Shown: positions 1 through 8,175, counted from the stretch's first letter. The stretch: DNA of 10,160 nt from an uncultured Eisenbergiella sp. (GCA_947626725.1 CANQTI010000056.1:1-10160); one strand, 5' to 3'. Made by a program: numbers and translations. Notes: generated by a model not told the origin, from the letters alone.

Positions 1-1488
1 ACGGTGGTGGAGACGCTGAAAAAGGAAAAGGACGAGGATCCCGACAAGATCAAGATCGTGAAGCGGCCGGAACTGATCAACGACACCCATCCGCTCTGGG
101 GAAAGAATCCCAGCGAATGCACGAAGGAAGAATATATCGAATTCTACCGCAAGGTGTTCCTGGATTACAAGGAGCCCCTGTTCTGGATCCATCTGAACAT
201 GGACTATCCGTTCAACCTCAAAGGTATCCTGTATTTTCCTAAGATCAACATGGAATATGAGTCCATTGAGGGCACCATCAAGCTGTACAACAACCAGGTG
301 TTCATCGCCGACAATATCAAAGAAGTCATTCCGGAATTCCTGCTTCTGCTGAAGGGCGTCATCGACTGCCCGGATCTGCCGCTGAATGTCTCCAGAAGCG
401 CGCTGCAGAATGACGGCTTCGTGAAGAAGATTTCCGATTACATCACGAAGAAGGTGGCGGACAAGCTCTCCGGCATGTGCAAGACCCAGAAGGACGAGTA
501 TGAGAAGTACTGGGACGATATCGCTCCCTTCATCAAGTTCGGCTGCCTGAAGGACGAAAAGTTCTGTCAGAAGATGACGGATTATATCCTCTTCAAGAAC
601 CTGGACGGCAAATATATGACCCTGCCCGAGTGCCTGGAGGTCAACAAGATTGATCCCGATGAGGTCGATGAGTCCGCGGTGGACGAGAACGGCGAAAAAG
701 TGGAAGCCGAGGTAGTGGACGAGACAAAGGAAGAGTCCGCGCAGGACGGCGATGGAAAGGACGAAAAGAAGGAAAAAACCATCTACTACGTCACGGATGA
801 GAAACAGCAGAGCCAGTATATCAACATGTTCAGGGCGGCGAAGCTGGATGCGGTCATTCTGCCGGAGCGCATCGATCAGCCTTTCATCTCTCAGCTGGAA
901 GCTAAGAATGAGGGAATCCATTTCGCCCGCATCGACGCGGAGCTGACAGATGTCTTCAAGGCCAGGACCAGCAAAAAGGTACAGGAGGAGCTGAAGGCCC
1001 AGACGGAGAAGATCGAGAAGCTGGTGCGCAAGGCGCTGAAGAACGATAAACTCAAGGTTTCCGTGGAAAAGCTGAAAAATAAGAAGATCGCCTCCGTGCT
1101 GACGGTTTCCGAGGAAACCAGGAGAATGCAGGATATGATGAAGATGTACGGCGGCGGCATGGACATGGGAGCATTTGGAGCCGAGGGTGAGACACTGGTG
1201 CTGAATGCGGCCCATCCGCTGGTATCCTATATCACAGCGCATGAAAACGGCAGCGATACGAAGATGATCTGTGAGCAGCTCTATGATCTGGCGAGACTTT
1301 CCAACGCGCCTCTTGCACCGGAGGCCATGACCAGATTTATCGCCCGGTCCAATGACATCATGCTCCTGCTCGCGCAGACTGCCGGCAGGGATTCTGCGGC
1401 AGATGAAGAGACGGCGGAGGAAAACGCGGCGTCAGAGCAGGAAGGATCGGAAAAGGCAGAGCCTGTGTCTGAGGACGCGGAGCAGTAA
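1..1488 (+). CDS. htpG: Molecular chaperone HtpG (Hsp90), 5'-truncated by window edge
   Basis: This is the middle and C-terminal part of bacterial Hsp90, a cytosolic ATP-dependent dimeric chaperone. The frame is open from base 1 and runs 495 codons to TAA. The N-terminal GHKL ATPase domain (roughly 230-240 residues in the family) lies upstream of the window, so the GTG at position 4 is not the true start. The middle domain begins with HPLWGKNPSECTKEEYIEFY, the counterpart of the 'LW..N..E.T.EEY..FY' stretch of the family. The catalytic loop SRSALQ (fragment residues 131-136) keeps the Arg and Gln that contact nucleotide in Hsp90 (yeast R380 and Q384). Two features are less usual: a very acidic, low-complexity insert at about fragment residues 218-259, and a 34-residue Glu/Ala/Ser-rich tail (about 462-495). 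Both look like flexible linkers. The gene converges on the SpoIID-like gene, with the inverted repeat 1514-1612 between them. The identification is secure. Confidence 0.96.
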   Translation, partial: TVVETLKKEKDEDPDKIKIVKRPELINDTHPLWGKNPSECTKEEYIEFYRKVFLDYKEPLFWIHLNMDYPFNLKGILYFPKINMEYESIEGTIKLYNNQVFIADNIKEVIPEFLLLLKGVIDCPDLPLNVSRSALQNDGFVKKISDYITKKVADKLSGMCKTQKDEYEKYWDDIAPFIKFGCLKDEKFCQKMTDYILFKNLDGKYMTLPECLEVNKIDPDEVDESAVDENGEKVEAEVVDETKEESAQDGDGKDEKKEKTIYYVTDEKQQSQYINMFRAAKLDAVILPERIDQPFISQLEAKNEGIHFARIDAELTDVFKARTSKKVQEELKAQTEKIEKLVRKALKNDKLKVSVEKLKNKKIASVLTVSEETRRMQDMMKMYGGGMDMGAFGAEGETLVLNAAHPLVSYITAHENGSDTKMICEQLYDLARLSNAPLAPEAMTRFIARSNDIMLLLAQTAGRDSAADEETAEENAASEQEGSEKAEPVSEDAEQ

Positions 1489-1513
1489 GAGAGATCCAGG
1501 TACGTGAATATTG

Positions 1514-1620
1514 GGCAGCGGCGATGCGATCCCCGCGGAACAATCGGAATTGTCTGCGCGTAAAGTACGCGTTTCCCGATTGCTCCGTGCGAGGGGAGGC
1601 AGCGCCGCTGCCGTGCTTTT
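1514..1620. repeat. Long nested inverted repeat in convergent intergenic region; possible htpG terminator or dispersed repeat
   Basis: Four paired segments nest inside each other. 1514-1523 (GGCAGCGGCG) pairs perfectly with 1603-1612. TCCCC at 1530-1534 pairs with 1593-1597. CGGAACAATCGG at 1536-1547 pairs with 1576-1587 with one mismatch, which becomes a G-U pair if the minus strand is transcribed. CGCGTA at 1557-1562 pairs perfectly with 1566-1571 around a 3-base loop. Read on the plus strand, the structure is followed by GTGCTTTT (1613-1620), so it could end htpG transcription, although the T-run is short and offset. A shorter competing hairpin is 1598-1612. Frames on both strands stay open across it (for example 1511-1717 plus and 1432-1641 minus), but without ribosome binding sites, so I do not call genes. 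From memory it resembles a GC-rich intergenic element repeated in Lachnospiraceae genomes; that is unverified. Confidence 0.7.
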
Positions 1621-1728
1621 GGGAGCTGCCGTCATGAGCAATACTGTCCCATTGAGGCCGCGAAATGGCCCCTTCGGGGTTATGCGCGATGTGCGCCGTT
1701 CTTTTGCGGGGCAGTGAGGGCCTTCTGT
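1621..1728. other. Remainder of convergent intergenic region
   Basis: This stretch joins the inverted repeat to the 3' end of the SpoIID-like gene. It holds two small hairpins: CCCC-TTC-GGGG around 1671-1681, and GCGC-GATGT-GCGC at 1684-1696, which is followed by CGTTCTTTT on the plus strand. Either could add to termination, but both stems are short. No gene with a ribosome binding site is visible. Confidence 0.35.
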
Positions 1729-3003
1729 TCACATTCCCGGTTCTGCGGCCCTGGATACCGCCACGTAGATATTGGAGATTTGATACCAGGTAGGATAATC
1801 TGTGATGCCGGAGCCCGGCAGGTTGAAGATTTTTTGAAACGTGCGCACGGCTTCTTTGGTTCGTTCCCCGTAAATTCCGTCCGTCGTAAGCCTGGGGATT
1901 GCGGGATAGTTCTGCGCGATCCGGTTGAGCTGTTCCTGCAGCTGGCGCACTTTTGTCCCGGAGGAACCGACGGTGAGATTATAGCCGGGCCACGAGGCGG
2001 GAACGCCGCTGATGGCGGAGGCTGAGTTAATGAACATGTCATTTCCATAATAATATCGAAGAATCTCAATGGCAGAATAGCCCTGGTCGCCCAGGTACTT
2101 GGATCCCCACTGGGACAATCCCTGACAGCTCACCCTGTTTCCGTCGCAGTAACCTGTGAAAATGGGCTGCCGCACGTCGGGGCGGGAAAGATAATTGGCG
2201 AAGATCGAATCTACCAGCCGGTCGATATTGGAATATGTGTTGCGTCCATAGATGAATTTCTGATCATAGGCTGTGGATGAGGTGATGGTAAAGGGATAGC
2301 CTTTCGCCCGGTACCATTCCGTATAGACCCGGTTCAGGGTAAAGGATTGGATGACCAGAATATTGGCGTAAATCGTGCTTTCTGGCCAGGTGGCATAAAT
2401 TTCTGACGATGCCACATTTTTGATATAATCCCGGTAGCGTATATAATAATTGGGGGCGTCTGCATCGTCCGGCACGCCGTCATGTACTACGATGTATTCA
2501 GGAATCACCACGCGGCTTAAGACCGTTTCCCCGCTTTCTGATTCGTCCTTGATCTCGGACTCCGGGATTTTGGCGGGATAGTCTCCGTATAGGGTATGAT
2601 CCGGAATTGCGATTTCCTCTTCTGCAGCGTCCGGCGGGGCGGTTTCCAGGGGATTCATAAAAACGGGCTGAAGGCTTTCTTCTCCCGGCAGGATCTCAGA
2701 ACCGTTGATGCGGACCGACTCGTAGCCGGGGGCGGCAACTTCGATGATGTAGCTGGAATAGGGCCGCGGCTGGCCTGGTTCCTGTGAATACGCCGGATCA
2801 GGTGCCGGCAGCTGTATGGGCTGTGTCTGGCCGGATTCGTTTGTGGTGAGCTGTTCCAGGACGGCATTCGGTGCTTCACTGGCTGAAACGGTGACGATTG
2901 CGCCGCTGACCGGGAAAAAGCCGACGGATGAGGTGACGTTTACCTGCAGTGTGCCCGTATATGAGGTGTCGGCCAGCTGGGCGGCATGAATGTATTGAGA
3001 CAT
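1729..3003 (-). CDS. SpoIID-like domain protein with C-terminal peptidoglycan-binding domain
   Basis: The predicted protein has 424 residues. Residues about 15-120 look like a carboxypeptidase-regulatory/transthyretin-like beta-sandwich (FFPVSGAIVTVS, a TNESG turn, YIIEVAAPGYESV). Residues about 120-160 form an acidic linker. Residues about 165-325 resemble the SpoIID/LytB domain, which in SpoIID cleaves glycan strands as a lytic transglycosylase. SSEIYATWP (199-207) matches the 'SEMPASWP' motif, putting E201 at the catalytic Glu position, and GLSQWGS (295-301) matches the 'G(M/L)SQWG' signature. Residues about 345-412 are a PG_binding_1 repeat (VRQLQEQLN, TTDGIYGERTKEAVRTFQ). The start at 3003 is chosen because GAGG lies six bases upstream and a candidate promoter lies just before it; the upstream in-frame extension to 3192 has neither. 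The chosen form has no signal peptide or membrane segment, which is odd for a wall-active protein. The gene is divergent from the three-gene operon. The exact role (sporulation, wall remodelling) is inferred. Confidence 0.85.
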   Translation of the reverse strand: MSQYIHAAQLADTSYTGTLQVNVTSSVGFFPVSGAIVTVSASEAPNAVLEQLTTNESGQTQPIQLPAPDPAYSQEPGQPRPYSSYIIEVAAPGYESVRINGSEILPGEESLQPVFMNPLETAPPDAAEEEIAIPDHTLYGDYPAKIPESEIKDESESGETVLSRVVIPEYIVVHDGVPDDADAPNYYIRYRDYIKNVASSEIYATWPESTIYANILVIQSFTLNRVYTEWYRAKGYPFTITSSTAYDQKFIYGRNTYSNIDRLVDSIFANYLSRPDVRQPIFTGYCDGNRVSCQGLSQWGSKYLGDQGYSAIEILRYYYGNDMFINSASAISGVPASWPGYNLTVGSSGTKVRQLQEQLNRIAQNYPAIPRLTTDGIYGERTKEAVRTFQKIFNLPGSGITDYPTWYQISNIYVAVSRAAEPGM

Positions 3004-3061
3004 AAAAAACCTCGCGTATGTTTCCTGACGGCGGCCTTTCAAAGGGCGCCGTTTGTATTTT

Positions 3062-3091
3062 AGTATATGCACAACGGCGGGCGGGATTGAA
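3062..3091 (-). promoter_or_regulatory. Candidate sigma-A promoter for the SpoIID-like gene
   Basis: On the minus strand, TATACT (3067-3062) is a good -10 match. TTCAAT (3091-3086) is a weak -35 at an 18-base spacing. The predicted start would leave a leader of roughly 50 bases before the ATG at 3003. The -10 is convincing and the -35 is poor. Confidence 0.45.
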
Positions 3092-3100
3092 TGGCAGAGG

Positions 3101-3129
3101 TTGCATAACCTGAAAAAATAATGTATGAT
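3101..3129 (+). promoter_or_regulatory. Sigma-A-type promoter for the three-gene operon
   Basis: TTGCAT (3101-3106) and TATGAT (3124-3129) are separated by exactly 17 bases. Transcription would start near 3136, about 60 bases before the chosen start codon at 3198. No terminator is visible before 9014 and the downstream gaps are short, so this promoter could drive all three genes. It lies back to back with the minus-strand candidate at 3062-3091. Confidence 0.7.
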
Positions 3130-3197
3130 TATGGTGAACGCAGGACAGAAAGACCATGCCGGAAGGCTCAAAGAAAATGGGGGAAGGAGCAAGCGCG

Positions 3198-6100
3198 ATG
3201 CGGGAACTGAGAGAGCATATAAGGACGGAAAGCTATGTGCCGGTGATAGGACAGCTCACTTTTTCCGAAAAAGAGATTGTACTGACGCTTGCCCCAGGCG
3301 AAAAGGCGGAGGGTTCTTTCAGCGTTTCGGCCGCAGGAAATGCTGCGGCGGAAGGCTTCATTCGGACAGATGACGAGAGAATGCAGTGTCTGACCCCGTA
3401 TTTTTGCGGGGATCAGGAGCAGATCGAATACCGTTTTGATGCGGACGGGATGCAGAATGGCGAGACGCGCAGCGGCCGCTTTTTTATGATATCCAACTAT
3501 GGGGAGTATGCGCTTTTGTGGAAGGTCCTCGTGCAGAAAAAGCCGGCCCCCAGTTCCCTGGGGGAGATCGCTGACCTGTTTCATTTTACAAATCTCGCCA
3601 GGGCCAGCTGGGATGAAGCGGTGAAGCTCTTCTATTCAGAACAGTTTCCGGAGATCATCGGCAGGCAGGAGGAAGAGCTGCAGCAGCTTTACAGAGGGCT
3701 TTCCGCTCATCAGGGAAATGAAGTCAACGTAGAAGAATTTCTCATTGCCATTCGTAAAAAGCAGCCCATTTCTTTTGTACCGGATCGGAAAGAAATCGTC
3801 ATTTCTGAAGCCCTGGGACAGAGCAGTGAGGAATTGATTCTGCAGAAGATCGGCTGGGGGCCCGTGAGGATTTCCGTGAAGGCGAGGGGAGATTTTCTGG
3901 CTGTGGAGAAATCGTGGATTCTGGCGGACGATTTCCTGGGCAATCAGTACCGGCTCCCGCTTTTTCTGGATGCGGAAAAGCTTCATGCAGGGAATAATTT
4001 TGGCTGTGTGATATTGGAATGGTGCCATGGAAAAATCGAAATCCCAATCACTGCCAGGCGGCGCGGTGCAGCGGCTGCGGCGTCTGACAGACAGCATGGA
4101 GAGCTGCGGAAGGAAAGAAAGCATCTTGTCTCGCTTTATCAGGATTTCCGGATGAAAAGGATCAGCGCGCAGGAATGGAAAAAGGAGGCCAGAACCTGTG
4201 TGGACAAGCTGATCCGGCTGTCGCCGGAGAAAAGCATCGAACCGAAACTGTTCCACGCGCAGCTTTTAATGACGGAGGATCGGGCGGATGAAGCGGGCTG
4301 GGTGCTCATGCGCCTTCACGATAGGGTGCAGGAGGCGGAGCCTGCGGTATACTGTTATTATTTGTATTTGACGACACTGTACAACCGGGAAGAATCCTAT
4401 GTGCGCAAGACGACGCTTCGAATAGAAGAGATCTTTTCCCGAAATGGACAGAATTGGAGAATCGCCTGGCTGATTCTGTTCTTATCCCGCCAGCTTTCCC
4501 GGAGCGCCTCCCGGAAGTGGGAATTCCTTCAGATTCAGTTCGAGGCTGGCTGTATCAGTCCGGTGCTGTATCTGGAGGCGCTGCAGCTTTTGAATGCCAA
4601 TCCGATTCTTCTGGAGCGGCTTGACGGTGCGGCCAGACGCCTGCTGTTATATGGGGCCAAAAACGGCATCCTTTCGCAGGATTTGATGGGTCATGTGATC
4701 CGCCTGGTTGGAAAAGAAAAATATTACGATGCCGTGCTGTTCCAGGTTTTGAAGCTGTACTGGGAGAAGACGAAGGATGCAGAAACGCTGCAGGCAATTT
4801 GCACACTGCTCATCAAAGGGGGAAGAGTCGGAAAAGACTGCTATTTCTGGTATTTGCAGGGAGTGGAGCAAAAGCTTCGCATTACACGGCTGTATGAGCA
4901 TTATATGATGAGTCTGGATCTGGAGCAGGATGTGGAGATCCCAAGAAGTGTGCAGATCTATTTCGCTTATCAGAGCAATTTGGACTATGAGTATGCGGCG
5001 TATCTGTATGCCTATATGGAAAGACGCCGGGAGGACGATCCGGAACTCTATATCGCCTATCGGCCGCAGATGGAGCAGTTTGTTTTGGAGCAGCTGCATA
5101 AGGGACGGATCAACCGGCATCTGGCCAAGCTGTACCGTGCGCTGTTGTCTCAGGAACTGTTTACGGCGCAGAACGCCGGAGAACTGGCTCCGCTGATGTG
5201 TATGTGTGAGGTGACATGCCCGCCGGAGTGCAAGCGGCTGGTGGCGGTGTTTTCCAGGCGGAGCGGGGAGAAGGGAATCCCCCTGCGGGCAGGGCGGGGA
5301 TATGCGGAACTTTTCGGAGAAGGGGATCTTTTGTTCACGGAAGATGACTCTTTGCACCGGCGTCCCGCGGACGCTTTGGCGAAACGAAAACCGCTGTTTG
5401 ACAGAGGCTCCCTCTTCTTGTCGCTGGCGCCCTATGCGGCGGATGTGCTTTCCTATCATCTGGCGGCAGTACAGGACGCTCAGATCGTTGTAAATGAATC
5501 GAACGCGGACAGTTATCTGCAGATCGCCCGGGCAGACGGTGTGAGAAAGGACTGGCAGGAGGCTGTGCGCATGGAACTGATCCGATTCTATTTCGAAGAA
5601 GACCGGACCGGGGAATTGGATGCGGTGCTTTCGCTGCTGGAACCGGAGGGACTTTTTGCGGCCGAGCGGGCGGAGGCCGTGCGCTATCTGGTTTTGCAGG
5701 GCTTTTATGAAAAGGCCTATCACTGGTTGGCGGGAATGGATCTGCATGATCAGGATGCCAAAACCCTGCTGCGCATGTGCAGCAGGCTTCTGGAGGAGGG
5801 AAAGTTCGGGCAGGAGGAACGGATGACGGCGCTCTGTTTCCAGGCTGCCATGAAGGGAAAATACGATGGAAATATGCTCCGTCAGCTGGCAGAATGCTAT
5901 GAAGGCAGTATTGGAGAGCTGGAGGCGATCAAGACCGCGGCGGAGGGGTTTGGGCTGAATACCTTTTCCCTGTGCGAACGGATCCTGGAACAGATGCTCT
6001 TCTGCGGATATGATGTGACAGAGCGGACGGAACTGCTGCGCCAGTATATTGCGGAAGGCGGCAGGGGCGAAACGAGGATCGCTTTTCTTCACCGTTGTGC

Positions 6101-6761
6101 GTATCGCTATGTGATGGAAGATCAGCCGCTCCATATCAGCGCGGTTTGGGATATCCTGCGGCTGCTGCGGGAAGGAGAACCGGTGACGGATTTATGCCGG
6201 ATCGCCTGTCTGACCTATTATGCGGCCAATCGGAATTCCGTGGAGCCCCAGATTGCGGGAACGTTGAAGGAGCTGGGCGATAAAATGCTTCGGCAGAATC
6301 AGCTGCTGCCCGTATTGAAGGAATTCGCGGATCTGATTCCGGACGCGGGACTTCTTTTGGATAAGACTTTTGTGGTCTACCGGGGAGACCCGGGAAAGAG
6401 CGCGGTTCTCAATTACCGGATCCTGCGGCGGGAGAATATGGATGCGGAATATGAAAGCGCGGCCATGCGCCACGTCTGTTCCGGTATTTTCACGGCAGAA
6501 TTCATCCTGTTTCCGGGTGAGAATCTGCAATATTATGTGACGGAACCGGACAATCCGTCTGTGATTCTGGACAGCGGTCTTTTGAAAGCGCAGGAAGTGC
6601 CGCATGCGCCGTCCGGGCGTTACGGAATGCTGTCGGCGGCCGTCGCGGAATATCTGGAGGACGGACAGAACAGGAATATCTGCCGTCTGAACACGGATAA
6701 GCTGCGGCAGTATTTATACACGGATTTTTGCGTGAAGGAACTGTTCAGGACGCAGCCGTAA
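3198..6761 (+). CDS. Large uncharacterised protein, DUF5717-like (two beta-sandwich regions, long alpha-helical region, beta-rich C-terminus)
   Basis: The protein has 1187 residues from the ATG at 3198, chosen because AAGGAG (3184-3189) lies eight bases upstream; an in-frame ATG at 3156 would add 14 residues but lacks such a site. Residues about 13-115 look like an all-beta sandwich ending in ISNYGEYALLWKVLVQK. Residues about 175-285 look like a second one (DFLGNQYRLPLFLDAEKL, then GKIEIPITARR). Residues about 295-1055 are almost entirely helical with repeat-like Leu/Tyr/Ala spacing, suggesting an alpha-solenoid. The last 130 residues are beta-rich (FVVYRGDPGKSAVLNYRI, GIFTAEFILFPGENLQYYV). 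No signal peptide, membrane segment, enzymatic motif or nucleotide-binding loop is visible, so a cytoplasmic scaffold role is plausible. From memory this matches DUF5717, a clostridial family of unknown function. It is the first gene of the operon, 73 bases before the Hsp70-like gene. The gene is certain; the function is unknown. Confidence 0.88.
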   Translation: MRELREHIRTESYVPVIGQLTFSEKEIVLTLAPGEKAEGSFSVSAAGNAAAEGFIRTDDERMQCLTPYFCGDQEQIEYRFDADGMQNGETRSGRFFMISNYGEYALLWKVLVQKKPAPSSLGEIADLFHFTNLARASWDEAVKLFYSEQFPEIIGRQEEELQQLYRGLSAHQGNEVNVEEFLIAIRKKQPISFVPDRKEIVISEALGQSSEELILQKIGWGPVRISVKARGDFLAVEKSWILADDFLGNQYRLPLFLDAEKLHAGNNFGCVILEWCHGKIEIPITARRRGAAAAASDRQHGELRKERKHLVSLYQDFRMKRISAQEWKKEARTCVDKLIRLSPEKSIEPKLFHAQLLMTEDRADEAGWVLMRLHDRVQEAEPAVYCYYLYLTTLYNREESYVRKTTLRIEEIFSRNGQNWRIAWLILFLSRQLSRSASRKWEFLQIQFEAGCISPVLYLEALQLLNANPILLERLDGAARRLLLYGAKNGILSQDLMGHVIRLVGKEKYYDAVLFQVLKLYWEKTKDAETLQAICTLLIKGGRVGKDCYFWYLQGVEQKLRITRLYEHYMMSLDLEQDVEIPRSVQIYFAYQSNLDYEYAAYLYAYMERRREDDPELYIAYRPQMEQFVLEQLHKGRINRHLAKLYRALLSQELFTAQNAGELAPLMCMCEVTCPPECKRLVAVFSRRSGEKGIPLRAGRGYAELFGEGDLLFTEDDSLHRRPADALAKRKPLFDRGSLFLSLAPYAADVLSYHLAAVQDAQIVVNESNADSYLQIARADGVRKDWQEAVRMELIRFYFEEDRTGELDAVLSLLEPEGLFAAERAEAVRYLVLQGFYEKAYHWLAGMDLHDQDAKTLLRMCSRLLEEGKFGQEERMTALCFQAAMKGKYDGNMLRQLAECYEGSIGELEAIKTAAEGFGLNTFSLCERILEQMLFCGYDVTERTELLRQYIAEGGRGETRIAFLHRCAYRYVMEDQPLHISAVWDILRLLREGEPVTDLCRIACLTYYAANRNSVEPQIAGTLKELGDKMLRQNQLLPVLKEFADLIPDAGLLLDKTFVVYRGDPGKSAVLNYRILRRENMDAEYESAAMRHVCSGIFTAEFILFPGENLQYYVTEPDNPSVILDSGLLKAQEVPHAPSGRYGMLSAAVAEYLEDGQNRNICRLNTDKLRQYLYTDFCVKELFRTQP

Positions 6762-6834
6762 GTATGCTGTATGCGGTCTGGAAGTGCGGGAAGGGCGGTG
6801 CAGCAGGCGGTCATGGGAAAGAGGAGATTGGGCT

Positions 6835-8148
6835 ATGAGGTTTTCGGATCGGGCGCAGGCCTTGGAAAAACGGAATACGCAAGGGGCTGTGGCCGGTTAT
6901 GATTTGGGGAGCGTCATTGCGCAGATCAGCTATTGTCTGCCGGGAGAGACGAAACCGGAAACGGTGAGTCAGGTGGCGGGCGGTGAGGATTACCAGATCC
7001 CGGCCTGCCTGGCCAGGCGTATCGACCGGGAGCTTTGGCTGTACGGAAAGGATGCGAAAGAAGCGGCCGGGCGGGGAGAAGCAGTGCTGGTGGACCGGCT
7101 TTTGGAGCGGGCCGCGCTGGGAGAGCCGGTTGAAGTGTGTGAGGAATCCTATGATCCTGCGGCGCTCTTAGCCTTGTTTATCCGACGGACTTTTTCGCTC
7201 CTGACGCCTATTATACATCCGGACCGCCTGGAAGCGCTGGCATTTACGGTAGAGGAAGTGACCAAACCGGTGATCGATGCGCTGGCGGCCGCTGTTTCCG
7301 CTTTGAATCTGAAAACCGAACATATTTTTGTCGTGGGAAGGGCGGAAAGTTTTTTCTATTATAATATCAATCAGCCGGAAGAACTGATGCGAAAGGATGT
7401 ATTGGTCTGTGATTTTGAAACGCATTTGAAGACGCTGCTTTTTTCTGTCAACCGCCGTACGACGCCCATCGCTTCCTTTGTGGAGGAGAATGAGCGGGAG
7501 GAAATAAAACCGGTGCAGCCGTCGGGCGACGCGGTGGCGGATGACCGAAATCATATGATCCTGGATCATTCTTTTGCGGCCGCTTTGGGAGAACTGCTGG
7601 AGAATCGGCAGATTTCCACGGTTTATCTGCTCGGAGACGGTTTTGCGGGAGAATGGTATCGGGAAACATTGCAGGTGATCTGCGAAGGACGGCGGGTGTT
7701 TTTGGGAAACAACCTTTACAGCAAGGGCGCCTGCTACGCCGCCAGGCAGCGGCTTTCGGCGGAGGTTACGGCAAAGGGCTACGCTTTTCTTGGAAAGGAT
7801 ATGCTCAAGTCCAATGTGGGGATGCATGTTTCACGCCGGGGCGAGGATGCGTATCTTGCGCTTTTGGACGCCGGCGTCAACTGGTATGAGGCTGGAAAAG
7901 AGTGCGAATTCCTGTTGGAGGAAGAAAATGTGTTTACTCTGCGGATCACGCCGCTGGACGGCAAGGAGGTTCGGGAAGTCCGGATGACGCTGAGCGGTCT
8001 GCCGCAGCGCCCTGCCCGAACCTCGCGGATCCGCATGAAAATGGAAATGACGGACGCCTCCACCGTGCATGTGAGTTTGGAGGATCTGGGCTTCGGAGAA
8101 TTCTTTCCCGCCACCCACAGGTTCTGGGAAGAGAGTTTTTCACTGTAG
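6835..8148 (+). CDS. Degenerate Hsp70/actin-fold protein, DUF5716-like
   Basis: The protein has 437 residues. The ATG at 6835 follows GAGGAG (6821-6826) at eight bases; the frame extends to a GTG at 6784 without a comparable site. Hsp70-type ATPase features appear in order. Phosphate-1 is AGYDLGS (20-26). HIFVVGRAESFFYY falls where Hsp70 has its 'EPTAAALAYG' segment. VLVCDFETHLKTLLFSV (D193) falls at phosphate-2, but the Gly-Gly-Gly-Thr is absent. YLLGDGF (264-270) is the adenosine motif, and LYSKGACYAA (294-303) is the usual following helix. The C-terminal about 110 residues parallel the Hsp70 substrate-binding beta domain: SGLPQRPARTSRIRM and STVHVSLEDLGFG mirror 'GIPPAPRGVPQIEV' and 'GILHVSAKDKGTG'. 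There is no helical lid, so the protein is far shorter than DnaK (about 610-640). I infer that nucleotide binding is possible and hydrolysis doubtful. The DUF5716 assignment is from memory. It sits 27 bases before the TPR gene. Confidence 0.85.
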   Translation: MRFSDRAQALEKRNTQGAVAGYDLGSVIAQISYCLPGETKPETVSQVAGGEDYQIPACLARRIDRELWLYGKDAKEAAGRGEAVLVDRLLERAALGEPVEVCEESYDPAALLALFIRRTFSLLTPIIHPDRLEALAFTVEEVTKPVIDALAAAVSALNLKTEHIFVVGRAESFFYYNINQPEELMRKDVLVCDFETHLKTLLFSVNRRTTPIASFVEENEREEIKPVQPSGDAVADDRNHMILDHSFAAALGELLENRQISTVYLLGDGFAGEWYRETLQVICEGRRVFLGNNLYSKGACYAARQRLSAEVTAKGYAFLGKDMLKSNVGMHVSRRGEDAYLALLDAGVNWYEAGKECEFLLEEENVFTLRITPLDGKEVREVRMTLSGLPQRPARTSRIRMKMEMTDASTVHVSLEDLGFGEFFPATHRFWEESFSL

Positions 8149-8175
8149 AGGATCAAGGGATGGGAGGAAAAGGAA

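Noticed and set aside
1511..1717. Small plus-strand open frame, with minus-strand counterparts, in the htpG intergenic region
   Set aside because: It begins with TTG and no ribosome binding site, and it translates the inverted-repeat element. The peptide looks like one of the spurious products such repeats yield.
3004..3192. N-terminal extension of the SpoIID-like protein with a weakly hydrophobic stretch that could pass for a leader
   Set aside because: It would span the divergent promoter region and run to within six bases of the opposing gene's start codon, and no ribosome binding site precedes it. The ATG at 3003 has GAGG and an upstream -10 element.
3156..3197. Upstream in-frame ATG for the large operon protein
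   Set aside because: No Shine-Dalgarno sequence precedes it, while AAGGAG sits at ideal spacing before 3198. The extra residues are Gly/Lys/Glu-rich and encode that ribosome binding site.
4647..6134. 495-codon open frame on the minus strand inside the large operon gene
   Set aside because: It lies wholly antisense to a well-supported gene with a strong ribosome binding site, its translation is Gln/His/Arg-rich with no recognisable domain, and it has no convincing start signal. It is a shadow of the GC-rich plus-strand codon pattern.
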